From assembly GCA_004431415.1 (NCBI GenBank), contig QPMI01000434.1, positions 186,001-250,000 on the forward strand: a stretch of 64,000 nucleotides of DNA, given 5' to 3'. Below are positions 45,002 to 55,387 of this stretch, piece by piece (positions within the stretch are counted from its first letter, which is position 1; each line of letters begins with the position of its first letter). The DNA comes from Cyanophora paradoxa (lineage: Eukaryota > Glaucocystophyceae > Cyanophorales > Cyanophoraceae). The position numbers were made by a program, and so were the translations under genes. The notes under the pieces were generated by a model, which saw only the letters and a list, made by a program, of their open reading frames with translations, ran no database searches and was not told where the DNA came from.

Positions 45002-47124
45002 TCAGCGAGGCGGCAAGAGCTTCCCGACGCACTCGCCTGCGCAGGTCCTTCAGGCGGGGGTAGCCATAGAGGAAGGAGGTTCGTGGGGGCCCGCGCACCG
45101 AACCCGATGGGGGCGAGGCCCGGGCGGGCGCAGGAGGCCCGCATGACGACCGTGTCCCCGTCCTGCAGGAACTTGCGCACCTGCCGGGAATCAAGGAGGG
45201 CATGGGACAGGAGCAGGTGGGGCGAGGGGCTCCACGGCACCTCGCCCTCGGCGAGGGTGACCTCGCGGGTACCCCCCCACGAGAGCTCCAGCATCGAGCC
45301 CAGGCTCGCGTCCGTCTGCGGGGGCCCAACCAGAATCAGAACCGAACGCAGAACAGTCTACCCCCCAAAAGGCGGCGCACGGGGCCGGAGATGGTGCCGG
45401 AGGCGCAGAGGTCGCCGGGGCGCATGTTGCAGCCGGTGCTCGTGTGGTGCGCGAGCTGCTGCGCCATCGTCCAGTACAGGTGCCTGCCGGGTACGTGTTA
45501 GCTTAGCTGGAGGTGGAGGCTCCCCGCGGTGCAGCGGAGGGGGCCAAAGGCACGTGCCTGAAGTTCGTGCGGCTCACGGTCGCAGGCGCCGCCATCCGCT
45601 CGCCCTGCGGCCGTGTTCAGAGGTCGACCTCGCTGACACGTGAGCTCTCGGCTCGGCCAAAGTTCGCAGTGTTCTGCATGGAAAGGCCTCGCCTGGATGG
45701 CGACCTCGAGGGCGATGTCGAAGGTCGTCCTCTCCGCCTCCCTGAGGTACTCCAGCACCGCCGGCTCCTGCTCGCGTCGTTCATCCGAAGTCGCGATCAG
45801 AGAGACGCGAGAGAGTGAAGCAAAGCCCCAGGGGCGCGGGTTGGCGCGGGGCCGGCGGGGGTGGCGGGCGGGCGGGCCTGCGGGGGGGCCTCGCAGCGGA
45901 ACGGTTCCAGGGCCTCCAGCGTCACTACCTGTTGTGGGGGTACCGCATCGGGCCGTGCGGGGGAGGGGGTGCAGGCACGTAGGAGCGGACCCAGGGGGAG
46001 ATGGAGGATGCGAAGTTCTTCCCGTTGAAGGGCCCTAAGGGTACATACTCCCACTTCTGCACGTCCCGAGCTGCGCGAAGGATGGGGGTACGACTCAGGT
46101 GCGGACGCGGGGAAGGGGTGTACATGGCAGGAAAAGAAGGGGGGTACGCGCCGCTCCAGTCGTTGAAGATGACGAGGCCGAAGATGTGGTCCAGGGCGCG
46201 GTCCACGGGTATGGGCTCTGCCAGGGCGTTCCCCGGGCCCACGAAGAAGCCCTGTACCCGGCAAGGGCGTCAGGCGCGGAGGGGCGGTGGCGGAGCGGGG
46301 TAGGAGCGCCATCTCTAGCTCGAAGTCCATTGTCTTCGCGGGACCGTGCGACGGCGCCGGCGCTGTATCCGCCTGCGCTGACGCGTCGGCGCTCGCAGGA
46401 CGCGAGGGGTTTGCTAATTATAACGCGCGCGCCTTGGTCTGGCCCCTTGGCCGCGGGATGTCGGTCCCCGATACGACAATCGACGATGCGCGCCCGTGGT
46501 ACCCCACCGGAAGGTGCAGCCTGCGCCGCTTCAGGCGCCGCGCAGGGAGCAGCATGTGGGCGCGAGGAGCGGACCAGTTCGGCTGGAGGGCGTTGTCCTT
46601 GCCGCGGAACATGATGCCGACGTTCGTCGCGTGCTCGCGCGACGAGTAGAAGTCCGTGTAGTCCCCGATCGCGGCCGGCAGCTGCATGGCCGCCTCGGAG
46701 AGAGGCACGAGCGCCCGGGCGCGGAGCGCCGCGTTGTCCCGCAGCGTCGGGCAGTCCGAAGAGAGCAGGCGCGTGATCGTCGCTCGCGCCTCCTTCCAAG
46801 CCGGCCGCCCGAGCGCCATGAACGCATTCAGCGTCGGCTGCCGCGCGCGGGGTGAGCCGAACAGCAGCGCGTACGCGCCGGCGGACGGGCGCCGCGGGCG
46901 GCGGACGGGCCGCGCACCTGCGCCAGACAGTGCGAGTTGGGGCGCATGAGCGGACCGTCGAAGAGGCCGGCCTCGTGCAGGACGGACAGGTCGAGCACAT
47001 GCTCGCCGATGGCCACCCCAGGCCGCGGCGCGGCGCTCGGATCCCGCCGCGGCTTGAAAACGCCGTAGGGCAGGTTGTGCAGCGGGAACGGGCTCCCCTC
47101 CGGCACCGGAACCCAGGACGCCAT
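45002..47124 (-). CDS. FAH: Fumarylacetoacetase (tyrosine catabolism)
   Basis: Hydrolyses fumarylacetoacetate to fumarate and acetoacetate, the last step of tyrosine breakdown. Start ATG 47124-47122 ([13 protein letters not shown], then [13 protein letters not shown], a typical FAH start). Then [31 protein letters not shown], and the active-site block [39 protein letters not shown] (metal-binding acidic residues), [27 protein letters not shown] and [18 protein letters not shown] follow, then [15 protein letters not shown]. The C-terminal exons give [13 protein letters not shown] and [12 protein letters not shown]. The last 13 residues ([13 protein letters not shown]) appear only after removing an intron with donor gtgcgcgg. 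Stop TGA is at 45004-45002. All family hallmarks are present. Confidence 0.92.
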
Positions 47125-47210
47125 CTTCGACGACTGTACTCCCCCCGCGGAAAAAAGAGCGACTTGCCTAACTTCCAGTCGATCAATCGCCCCATAGCTA
47201 CCGCACCAAT
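47125..47210. promoter_or_regulatory. 86-bp divergent promoter, FAH / LWDERA gene
   Basis: The two ATGs (47124 minus, 47211 plus) are separated by 86 bp. The gap contains a short A run (ggaaaaaagagcg) and no clear TATA box. Both transcripts must start within it or inside the neighbouring coding region. Confidence 0.5.
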
Positions 47211-49229
47211 ATGGATGTCGTCGCGCGCACCCAGTTAGCATCTCTTCGGTCGCAGCTCGCGGCCCTGGAGAAGGCAGTGGCCAGCACGACCGCAAAGCCG
47301 GCACGCGAGAGGTCGATCCCAGCGAACGCAAGCCCGCTGGACGTTAGCGAGCTGCAGACCCTCGCCACAAAGACAGCCCTCGGTGCGCGCGTCCTTCCCC
47401 TGGAGTCCCCCACGCACCGTGCTCGCGTATGCTCACGCGTTGTACACCATCAGACGTGGAAGACTTGGAAGATCGCGTGAACTCGCACCGCGAGGCCATC
47501 CTTCAGATCGTTGGAGCGCGCGGAGGGCCGTCCCCGGCGCAGGAGGGCATCGCTGTGCATCCTGCCCTTTCCTCCTTTCCCTTCTGCATGCAGATCGCTG
47601 ACGCGTCCGCCGGCCCGCAGCCGGAGCCGCTCCTGACTTCGCTGACGCGGCGCCTGGAGGCGCTGGAGGGCGAGGTCTCGTCGCTGCGCTTCGAGAAGGT
47701 GGGCGGCACGCTCCTCCGCACCACCGCCGCGGCTGACGCGGCCGCCTCCGAAGGCCTCGCTGGTGGACAAGGTGGGGGCCCTCGAGAAGGAGCTCGCGAA
47801 GCTCACGGACGCGAAGGGGCCGGTGCGCCCGCCCGTGACGCGACGCGGCGAATAATCCATGAGGGGACAAGGAGAGATAGGCTAGGGGGACAGCACATAA
47901 CGCCGCGCCGTGCGCTGCGCCCGTCTCTTGGACGCGGGTGGCGCCGTGCCGTCCGGATCGGCTGCCGACCTGAGCCGCAACCAGCTCCACGCGCTGGAGT
48001 ACTCGGTCAAGCGGCTCTGGGACGAGCGCGCGACGCTCGCGAAGACGGTGCGGGCGCGGCGCGGCTTCCGGTCGCGCCTCGCCGCCTCGCCGCGCGCGTT
48101 CGAGCGCCCCCGCCCCCGGCGCAGGTCGACACCATCGGGAAGGACCGCATCGGCAAGGTCGAGGAGGAGATGCGCACCGTGCGTTCCCGCCGAGCCGCCC
48201 CCGCTCTCCCCCCCCCCCCCCCTGCCCCGCTCAGATGAGATCAGATCACGGACCCGAAGGGGGCGGTGCACGTCCGCCTGGACAGCCTCGCCTCGTCCGT
48301 CAAGAACCTCTGGTGCGCCTTCTGGTGCGCCCCGCAGCTCTAACTCGGACCGCTGAGGCCGCCCCGCAGGGACGAGCGCGCGACGCTGGCCTCCCGGGTA
48401 CACCGCCACCGCTCCCTTGGGAGGAACGCCAAGCGGGCCTGACCGGCAACGCTCCAGGTGGACGAGCTGGAGGAGGCGACGCCCGGGATGGAGAGCGCGG
48501 CGGCGGCGCACCAGCACGGGCACTCGCTGACCTCCCCCAAGCCCTCCCCCAAGCTGAGCCCCAAGGTCGGGCCCCGCGTCCCCGACCTCAACATCGCCCG
48601 CGCCGCCACCGCCGCCGCCGGCGCCACGACCGACACGCACGCGCTCCTCACCAAGGCACGCGCGGCCCGCCGAGCTCAGCTCGGGCTGCGAGGGCCCTCT
48701 CCTTCTCACGCGCGCGGCGCAGCTGCACATGCTGGAGTCCTCGATCAAGTCCCTCTGGGACGACCGCGCCCGCATGTCCGCCAAGGCGAGCCCGCCCCGC
48801 CCTCCCCTCCAAACTCGTCCACTTGGCCCAGCGCGCTCTCCAAGCCACGAAGGCAACGCAAGGCGGCGAAGCTGATCGAGGCGGGCCGCAGATCACGGAG
48901 CTGGAGGAGGGCGCCAAGAAGTCGGCCGAGTCGCTCAAGGACCCCAAGGGGCCCGTCCAGGGCAAGGTCAGATCTGAGCCGACCCGATCCGATCCGATCT
49001 GATCCGATCCGGCAGATCGAGAGCCTGCAGCACTCTGTCAAGAACCTGTGGGACGAGCGCGCCGTCCTCTCCAAGAAGGTCCGTTCGAATTGCGCTAAGC
49101 TTCCGTCAAGCTCGCTAGAAGACGTAGCCGCGAAGCTGAGATTGTGTCTGCGGTCGCTGACTCCCGGCGGGGCGGCAGATTGATGCGATTGCGGGCACCG
49201 GCCCGAACGGCACGGCCGCCAAGCCCTAA
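47211..49229 (+). CDS. Coiled-coil protein with repeated (S/A)VKxLWDERA module
   Basis: Start ATG 47211 ([23 protein letters not shown]). The protein is a string of short coiled-coil exons: [35 protein letters not shown] and [18 protein letters not shown]. These are followed by four copies of one module: [20 protein letters not shown] (about 47990), [20 protein letters not shown] (about 48290), [19 protein letters not shown] (about 48730) and [20 protein letters not shown] (about 49025). DPKGP/DAKGPV-type linkers recur between them. It ends [16 protein letters not shown] with TAA at 49227-49229. Introns fall near module edges, often right after the (S/A)KK or TV residues, suggesting exon duplication. 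I do not recognise the family. A structural or cytoskeletal role is a guess. Confidence 0.7.
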
Positions 49230-50345
49230 AGAGGATCCGGAGGCGGCGGCGGCGGGGCAGAGCACGGGGGGCACAGGGGGGTGCGGGGCCGGCTGCGCCC
49301 GCGAGGCGCCCAGGGACCGGCGGGGGAGGCTTTCCATACGTTTCTTCAGATTCAGCCAAAGGTCGAAACACAGCGGGGCTTAGGGGCCGGGCGGGTATTT
49401 TCAGCAAACAGTCGAAAATTTCTTGTTTAGTTATGTCCGACCGCGGACGGGACGCTTCGACTTCTTTTTGCATACTTGTGTTGTGAACAGTGAAGCAATA
49501 ACCTGATGATTCAGTTACTCATCGCTGACTCAGTGAGTCATGGCGCAGTGGCATCAAGGGTGCTACGGTAGCGCTCCCCGAATCCTATCATCGCCGAGTC
49601 GGACCCGGACCCGGACATCGATGCAGGCCCCGGCCCGGCGGCCCCCGGCCGGCGCCGCGGGCCCCCGCGGTCTTCATGATCCTGAGTCAGTGATCATCAT
49701 GGCATGCGCGCATGCGGGGCCCGGGCCCCGCATGCTATGACCCAGTGATGCGCAGCCGAGCCGGGGCCAGGGCCCGGCCCCGCCGCGGCGCGGCCGCCGC
49801 GCGCGGCCATCGATATCCGCGGCCGCCGGGCGTGGCACTCAGCCTAGGCCTGGCAGTGACTCCGCGGCCGAGGGCACTCAGTGACTGCGGCAGCACGAGT
49901 CGGGACCGGACCTGAGGCTAGCGCTAGCGCTCCGAGGCTCCGAGCTCGGCGACCGTCGGACCGGGGCGTCGACATATTAAATATTCATGACACTGCCCGG
50001 CCTACGGCTACGTATGTACGTATACTGCTATAGCTCTGCGGCCGCCGGGCTAGTAGACCCGTACAGACTCTGAGATCATGAGCGGGCATGTACGCGTGCC
50101 GGGCCGAGGCACAGCCTGGCAGCGAGGCTCTGCAGCTGGGGACTGCTATGCTAAATTGTGCTTCGGAGTACTTGTTACGTATCATAGTATACAGGCCTAG
50201 GGAGAAATACACAAAGCGGCGGCGAGCCCCTAAGAAGGGGCCCTGACGGTCGGAATTAATCTAATCAAAGTCAAACATTTAATCTACGAAAAGTCAAAGA
50301 ATCTAAACACTAGAACCGCTTACGCAGGCTCGCCAAGCGCCGACG
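49230..50345. other. Intergenic, palindrome-rich
   Basis: No gene is supported. It holds a perfect 26-nt palindrome at 49710-49735 (gcatgcggggccc and its complement), the recurrent 12-mer gctagcgctagc at 49917-49928, and several tgatcatca/gactcagtga words near 49500-49700 and 49850-49880. Confidence 0.55.
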
Positions 50346-51237
50346 TTATCCGCGGGTGCACTGGAAGAGCATGCGGCTGCAGTTCGCCTGCAGAAGCTCC
50401 AGCTGGCTGTCGCCGGCGGCGTGGGGCAGCGGCTCGGGCAGGCCGTCCGCGGGGGAGGAGGGCCCAATGGGTCCCAGGCACGAGAACGGGCCGCAGGAGA
50501 TCGGTCCTCCGGCGGGCCGCTTCTGCATGACCGTCCGGGGGACGTTGTATCCCGAAGGCGGCGCCGCCCGCGGCGAGTTGGGACGCTCGGGCGTTGCGGG
50601 GTACGGGGCAGGAGCGACGTGCGTCGGTGTGAAGGGCGCGGGATGGGGTTGGTGCTCGGAGGGCCGGCGGAGCGGCGCCGGCTCGAAGACGACGCGAATG
50701 AGAATCTCAGTCTTGCTTCGCTTCCCCTGCGGCACGTGCATCCTGAATTCCTTCTGCTCGTAGGGTCAGCGAAGGGCCGGGCCGGGGCGGGGTAGCGCTG
50801 GGCCGATCCGCAAGCGGAGCCTACCGAGTGCGGCGGAGAGAGGAGCCCAACGAGGTCGAGGCCGCTCGCCGCCGTGCCCTCCACCTGCGGCCACCGGGTC
50901 GAACAGCCGTAGCGACGCGCGCCTGCGCGCGGAGGGCCGAACTAGACGCGCCGGGGCGCGCCTGCACGATCAAGCAGCATGGCCGTCCTGCGGTTTCGCG
51001 GCTGTCGAGGATGAACGTGTGCTCTGCGCGGGAGTACCGGTCAGCACCACGAGTTGCGAGCTGCACGCGACGCCGAGCTCGAGCACGACGCGCACTGTTT
51101 CGCTCTTTCGACAACACGACGGCCTGTCCAAACTCCAGCGCGAGGCACCGGATTGTGACGTCGATGGGTTTCTTGCTCCGCGTTTCCATCGCTACTGTTA
51201 GCCGCCCGTCGCCTAGCTCGCGGGGGCCGGACGCCAT
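50346..51237 (-). CDS. Hypothetical protein, two or more exons
   Basis: ATG 51237-51235 (MASGPRELGDGRLTVAMET) continues RSKKPIDVTIRCLALEF, GQAVVLSKE and SRAEHTFILDSRETAG. A later exon reads EFRMHVPQGKRSKTEILI with RVVFEPAPLRR, then Pro-rich sequence ending LQANCSRMLFQCTRG with stop at 50346-50348. Reading frames do not join cleanly with the splice sites I tested, so the exon map is uncertain and these could be two genes. No family is recognised. It is divergent from the small basic-protein gene starting at 51419. Confidence 0.4.
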
Positions 51238-51418
51238 GGCGGCGTTGCTACGCGTTGCTGATACTCGCCGCCACTTCGCTTGCAGTCGCCGCCGAACCAG
51301 CCAGGCGGAGGCTGATGCGGCGGAGGCTGATGCGGCGGTCACGCGTAGCGGCTCCTGTTCCTGCAGCCCTCCAGGCCCTTCCTCGCGAGAGGGGGTACGC
51401 GGTCTAGCAGTACCCGGC

Positions 51419-51850
51419 ATGTTCGCCGCATTCGCCCGGGTAGCGGCCTCCGCCGTGCGGAGCCCGCCGCTGGCAGCACGGTCGGTTTTGTCACCATTGG
51501 CGCCCGCACCTGCGGCAGCGAGCAGCCCGCTTGGTCCGCGCAGTCCTCCCCCTGTTGTTAACCGCCATCGATCATTGCCGCAGCCGGCTTCTTCCAACGA
51601 TTCGCGTCGACGAGGGCGTGGAGGTTAAAGAACTCGCTCAGGGTCCGCACGCCGGCTCGTCGCCTCCCGATGGATTTTGCGCCCGCGTGTGAGGATCCTC
51701 GCCTGATTCCCTCGCCTGATTCCTTCGCAGGCGAAGTTTCGACGAGCTCGCGCCCGCATGGAGCAGCCGCGGAAGGTTGGGCCAAAGAAAGGCTTCGTGA
51801 TGTTCCCAGACTTGCACTTCCCCGTTCCACCGAAGGCTTCGAAGAGTTAG
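51419..51850 (+). CDS. Small basic protein with mitochondrial-type presequence
   Basis: Three exons join in phase: 51419-51533, 51584-51640 and 51731-51850. Exon 1 reads MFAAFARVAASAVRSPPLAA and continues Ala/Ser/Pro/Arg-rich without acidic residues, as mitochondrial presequences do. Exon 2 gives GFFQRFASTRAWRLKNSLR. Exon 3 gives AKFRRARARMEQPRKVGPKK and ends FPVPPKASKS with TAG 51848-51850. The total is about 97 residues. The size, extreme basicity and presequence suggest a mitochondrial ribosomal protein, but I cannot match a named subunit. The first intron is only 50 nt, with donor gtccgc and acceptor gccgcag. Confidence 0.5.
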
Positions 51851-52256
51851 CGCGCTAGGCATTAGACAAGAGCGATAGGGCCAGAATAGGTAGGTCGTCG
51901 GATTTTAGGTAATTTGAGCCAGGCTGAGCTTTGACCCGGCATGTCGTCTTTCTCCCCCGCACATTTGGCGGTCTCCCCAAGCCGCGACCCCTTCCTTGGC
52001 ACTATGACGCGTTGCTCCCTACGCCCCCACCCGCTCCTATAGCTAGATATTTGAGGCCTGGTCTCCCCACGCCCCGCCCCCCTCTTTCTCCGCATTTGCG
52101 CTGATGGCTTACTGCGGCGGCTCTTCTTGAGCCCTCGCCATGCCGCGGACGCGAGATCATATCAAGCATGTCTTTTACACCCGGACCACGCCATCTATGC
52201 GTGTTTGGGCTTGCGACGGCAGGCACATCTTCTCGAGCAGGGGCCCCCCGATCTCA
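51851..52256. other. Intergenic between convergent genes
   Basis: About 400 bp between the stop of the small basic-protein gene (51850) and the stop of the minus-strand gene (52257). Pyrimidine-rich stretches only; no gene seen. Confidence 0.4.
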
Positions 52257-53920
52257 CTATTTTAGCTTCGGCTTGGGGGCAGCGAGGAAGTCGGCGGGGG
52301 TCTGCATAGCGATGTCGAAGATGCTGGGCTTCGGTTGCTGGCTTGCAGCTGGAGGGGCGCCGGCTTTCGGATTCGAATTCTGCGGCGCGCGGGCGCCGCG
52401 TCTCGCAGCTGCGGCGGGCGCGGAGCCCTGCTGCGCGTGCGGTCGAGAGCCGTTTCGAACAAGGGATAGTAACGGGCGCTTCCTGACCTGGGGCTTCTTG
52501 GGGTTTGGCTGAGGCAGGCTGGATGGGCCGGCGGGGCTCCCCTGTGGCCGCTTCCCGGTGGAAGAGGCCGGGGCGGGCCTTGGGGCCGCGGCGCCCGAGG
52601 CCGACGAAGAGGCGGCGCGGCCCCCGGGCGTCGCCTCGTCTTCTTCGCCTTCGTCGTCGTCGATACCGAATATCCTGACAAGGGCGCCCCCCGCCGCGAG
52701 CAGCCTCTTGAACTCGTGCGCGAAGCGGTTCTGCAGCCGCCGATCAGCCCTGACGCCGATCGCGGGGCGCTCGCTTGCGGGGCTCGAATATTAATCGAAG
52801 GGGCGAGAGCGCGCCCTGTACGCGTTGGCGGTGGGGACGTGGGTGAACAGGTCCACCTTTCTCTTCGCGTCAGCGTGGGCGACGTCGAGATGTAGGGGAA
52901 GGGGAGGGCGCAAGGCGGCTCGCCTCGCGCTCCACGGCTGTCTCCGCGGCCTTCCGCAGCGCCTCGGGCGTCGCCGCCGGCTCCGTCATCTCCACCAGCG
53001 TGACCTGCGCATGTATGCAGCGCGCGCGGGGGATCGCCGGACGCGCACGCGGGAGGCCATGCCATGCATGCGCGGGGCGCAGGGCTACTAGGCTAGCACC
53101 TCGTATTCGAAGAACTTGTCGAGCGCGTGCTGCCTCACCCGCGTCGGGACCTTCGATTTGGCTGCCGGGTCCGGAGGGATCACGGGGTAGGGGGCCTGCG
53201 GGACGTATGAGAGAGCACGCGGCGCGCTCGGAGGGAAGGGGTCAGCTGCGGCTGCGGCTGCTCGCCTTCGCGACAAGCCCCGTAAAGCGCCGCGGCGCTT
53301 TCGTCTGCAGCTCCAGTCATATTGCGAGCCAAGCGAGCCGCGGGCATCGTGTGTGGGCCCGCACCCACTGCACAGCGTCGCGCGCGGAACGGGTTACTTG
53401 CGCTGGCGCCGGCCGCGGCCGCGGTGCCGGTGCCGGCTTTTCCGCCTTCGCCTCCTCTTCCAGATCCCGAACGCAGTCCGCGCGGTCATCCAGACCTGCG
53501 CACCAAGGCTCAGCGAGCTCGAGGAGCACATGTTGGCAGCGCACCGATCACTGTCTCCCAGTACCGCGCGGTTTGCTGCGGCGCGGGTGCCACAGCGCCG
53601 CTCGAGCTGGATACTGCGCCCTCAGAGCTCGCTCCGGCGCTCGTGCACGTGCCCGGCGTTGCGCCCTCGGCCGTGCGCAGAGCGGTCCTCTGCAGCTGGA
53701 TGATACCTGCGTATTTCGCTCGCGGATCGGGTGGGCCCGGAATCGCTGGAACTGAGAGAACAGGGATCGAGCCCTCTTCTGATTCCTCTAGTTCGTACGG
53801 ATTCGCCGGGGCCGCCGATGCAGCGGGCGCTGCAGGCTGCTCGTCGTCCTCCTGCGCATGCGGATTCGCCGGCGGGTTCCGCACAATGTCATTGAGAAAA
53901 TCCAGCACGCTGCGGCTCAT
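52257..53920 (-). CDS. Hypothetical protein, Pro/Ala-rich with charged C-terminal region
   Basis: ATG 53920-53918 (MSRSVLDFLNDIVRNPPANP) is followed by acidic sequence (QEDDEQPAAP, YELEESEEGSIPVLSVP), then YAGIIQLQRTALRTAEG and ARYWETVIGAL. Further exons read CAGLDDRADCVRDLEEEAKA and TRVRQHALDKFFEYEVLA (about 53150). Another gives VTLVEMTEPAATPEALRKAA, then RKVDLFTHVPTANAYRARS and RLQNRFAHEFKRLLAAGG. The C-terminus is basic and Pro-rich, with SIFDIAMQTPADFLAAPKPK near the stop TAG at 52259-52257. Exon edges are approximate. The mixture of short helical pieces and disordered acidic/basic tracts suggests a nuclear regulatory protein, but no family is identified. It is head to head with fibrillin across 95 bp. 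Confidence 0.5.
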
Positions 53921-54015
53921 CGGCAGGGTGAGCGCAGATGGCTGGACGGCGGAACGCGTACCCGTCGCCGAAACCGGAATCCGGATTGGTTACCGGAACC
54001 CGCCACCCAACAACC

Positions 54016-55228
54016 ATGACCCCGGTCGCCTTCGCCGTGCCACTAGCGCTTGCGCCCGGCGCTGCAACGCCGCGCTCGGGCGCGGCGCACGTGCGCCACG
54101 GTCCGCAACCGCCGGCGCGCCGGCGGTTGCGGACCTTCTACGGCGGTTGCACTCCAAACGTAGTCATGTCGGCTGTCGTCGAGGACGTCGCGGAGAAGGT
54201 GCGCGCCGGCATCTAGAAGCACTGCAGCTGCGCGGCCCGTCCACAGTGCGGGAGCGCTGCGCACATGATGCTTAAGCAGCATAGCGATACAGCTCATTAG
54301 CGCATGAATATAACCCGCGCTGCTCGCGCATGAAGCGGCACCGCGCACGCGCGCTGATCGGCGCCCTCGGGCGCGGCCAGGTCGCGCTCCTGGAGGCGGT
54401 GAGCGGGTTGAACAGGGGCCTCCTGGCGACGCCGGAGCAGCGGGCGACGGTGGAGCGCGCGGTGGCGGCGCTGGAGGCCGTGCACCGGGCCAAGTACGAC
54501 CTGGAGAGGGACGGCCTGGAGCCCATCTCGGGCAAATGGAAGCTCCTCTACACGTCCTCCCGCGAGGTCCCCAGCACGCCCGTCTCCAAGGTGCGTGCGG
54601 CCGCTGGGCTGCGCATACAAAGCTGGCTAACGCTGGCCCCGGGAAGGTCGGAGCGATCTATCAGCGCATCCAGGCGGGCAAGCGGCGCATCGAGAACATC
54701 GTGGAGGTGGAGCTGGAGGTCCCGGGGGCGGCGCTGCTGCGGCCCCGCCTCCCCGCCGGCCTCGACCTGCCCTCTCAAAAGCTCTCCCTCACAATCGGCG
54801 CCTCCTGCGCGGTCCGCCGCTCCCTTCTCTCGCCCCGCTGCTCTGGTCGTGATTTCTGAGGTGGCGAGTCAGGTGGTATCGCCGCGGCGGGTGGCGCTGA
54901 CGATACAGGACAAGACGGTGCGGGCGCGAGGCCGGGGCGTGCGGCCCCTGCGGCTCCCCTCCGCGAGCCCCTTCTCCCGCGACAATGCCGGCGACTTCTT
55001 CTTCGCCCCCCTCCGGTGCCCCGCGCCCGCCCGCCCCGCCCTCTCCTCCTCGCCAGCCCGGCGCATCTCACTCGCGAACGTCGAACGGCCGCCAGACCCA
55101 GCGGCTACTTCGACGTGACGTACCTGGACGGGGACGTGCGCGTCTCGCGGGGCTCCCGCGGCGAGGTCCGCGTCTTCACCCGCGCCGGCCCCGAGGGCCC
55201 CGGCGACCAGGACGGCCCCTTCCCATGA
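54016..55228 (+). CDS. Plastid-lipid-associated protein (PAP/fibrillin family)
   Basis: Fibrillins coat plastoglobules and thylakoid lipid sites and take part in photoprotection and quinone/carotenoid metabolism. Start chosen at ATG 54016 (MTPVAFAVPLALAPGAA, a possible signal-peptide-like start). An in-frame ATG at 53938 is possible but leaves only 17 bp to the divergent gene. The exon ending VEDVAEK joins across an intron to VALLEAVSGLNRGLLATPEQ (about 54381). Diagnostic family sequence follows: GKWKLLYTSSREVPSTP, AIYQRIQAGKRRIENIVEVE, VVISEVASQVVSPRRVALT and the C-terminal signature GYFDVTYLDGDVRVSRGSRG. Stop is TGA 55226-55228. Exon 1 contains a perfect 36-bp palindrome (54100-54135). Confidence 0.87.
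54100..54135. repeat. Perfect 36-bp palindrome inside fibrillin exon 1
   Basis: ggtccgcaac...gttgcggacc with no spacer and no mismatch across 36 bp; symmetry ends exactly at both edges. It encodes GPQPPARRRLRT on the plus strand and, by symmetry, the same peptide on the minus strand. Confidence 0.9.
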
Positions 55229-55387
55229 GCAGCCCCGGGCACGGCGCGGGCCCTGGAGCATGCACATGTACAGCTAATGCAATCAGACAGTTTCATACAG
55301 TATGCGATGCCATGCTGCAGCCTGCAGTGATGTACATCGCACGTGGGGGGGCGGTCCCAAATTATACGACTGTAGAACACGACTCAT

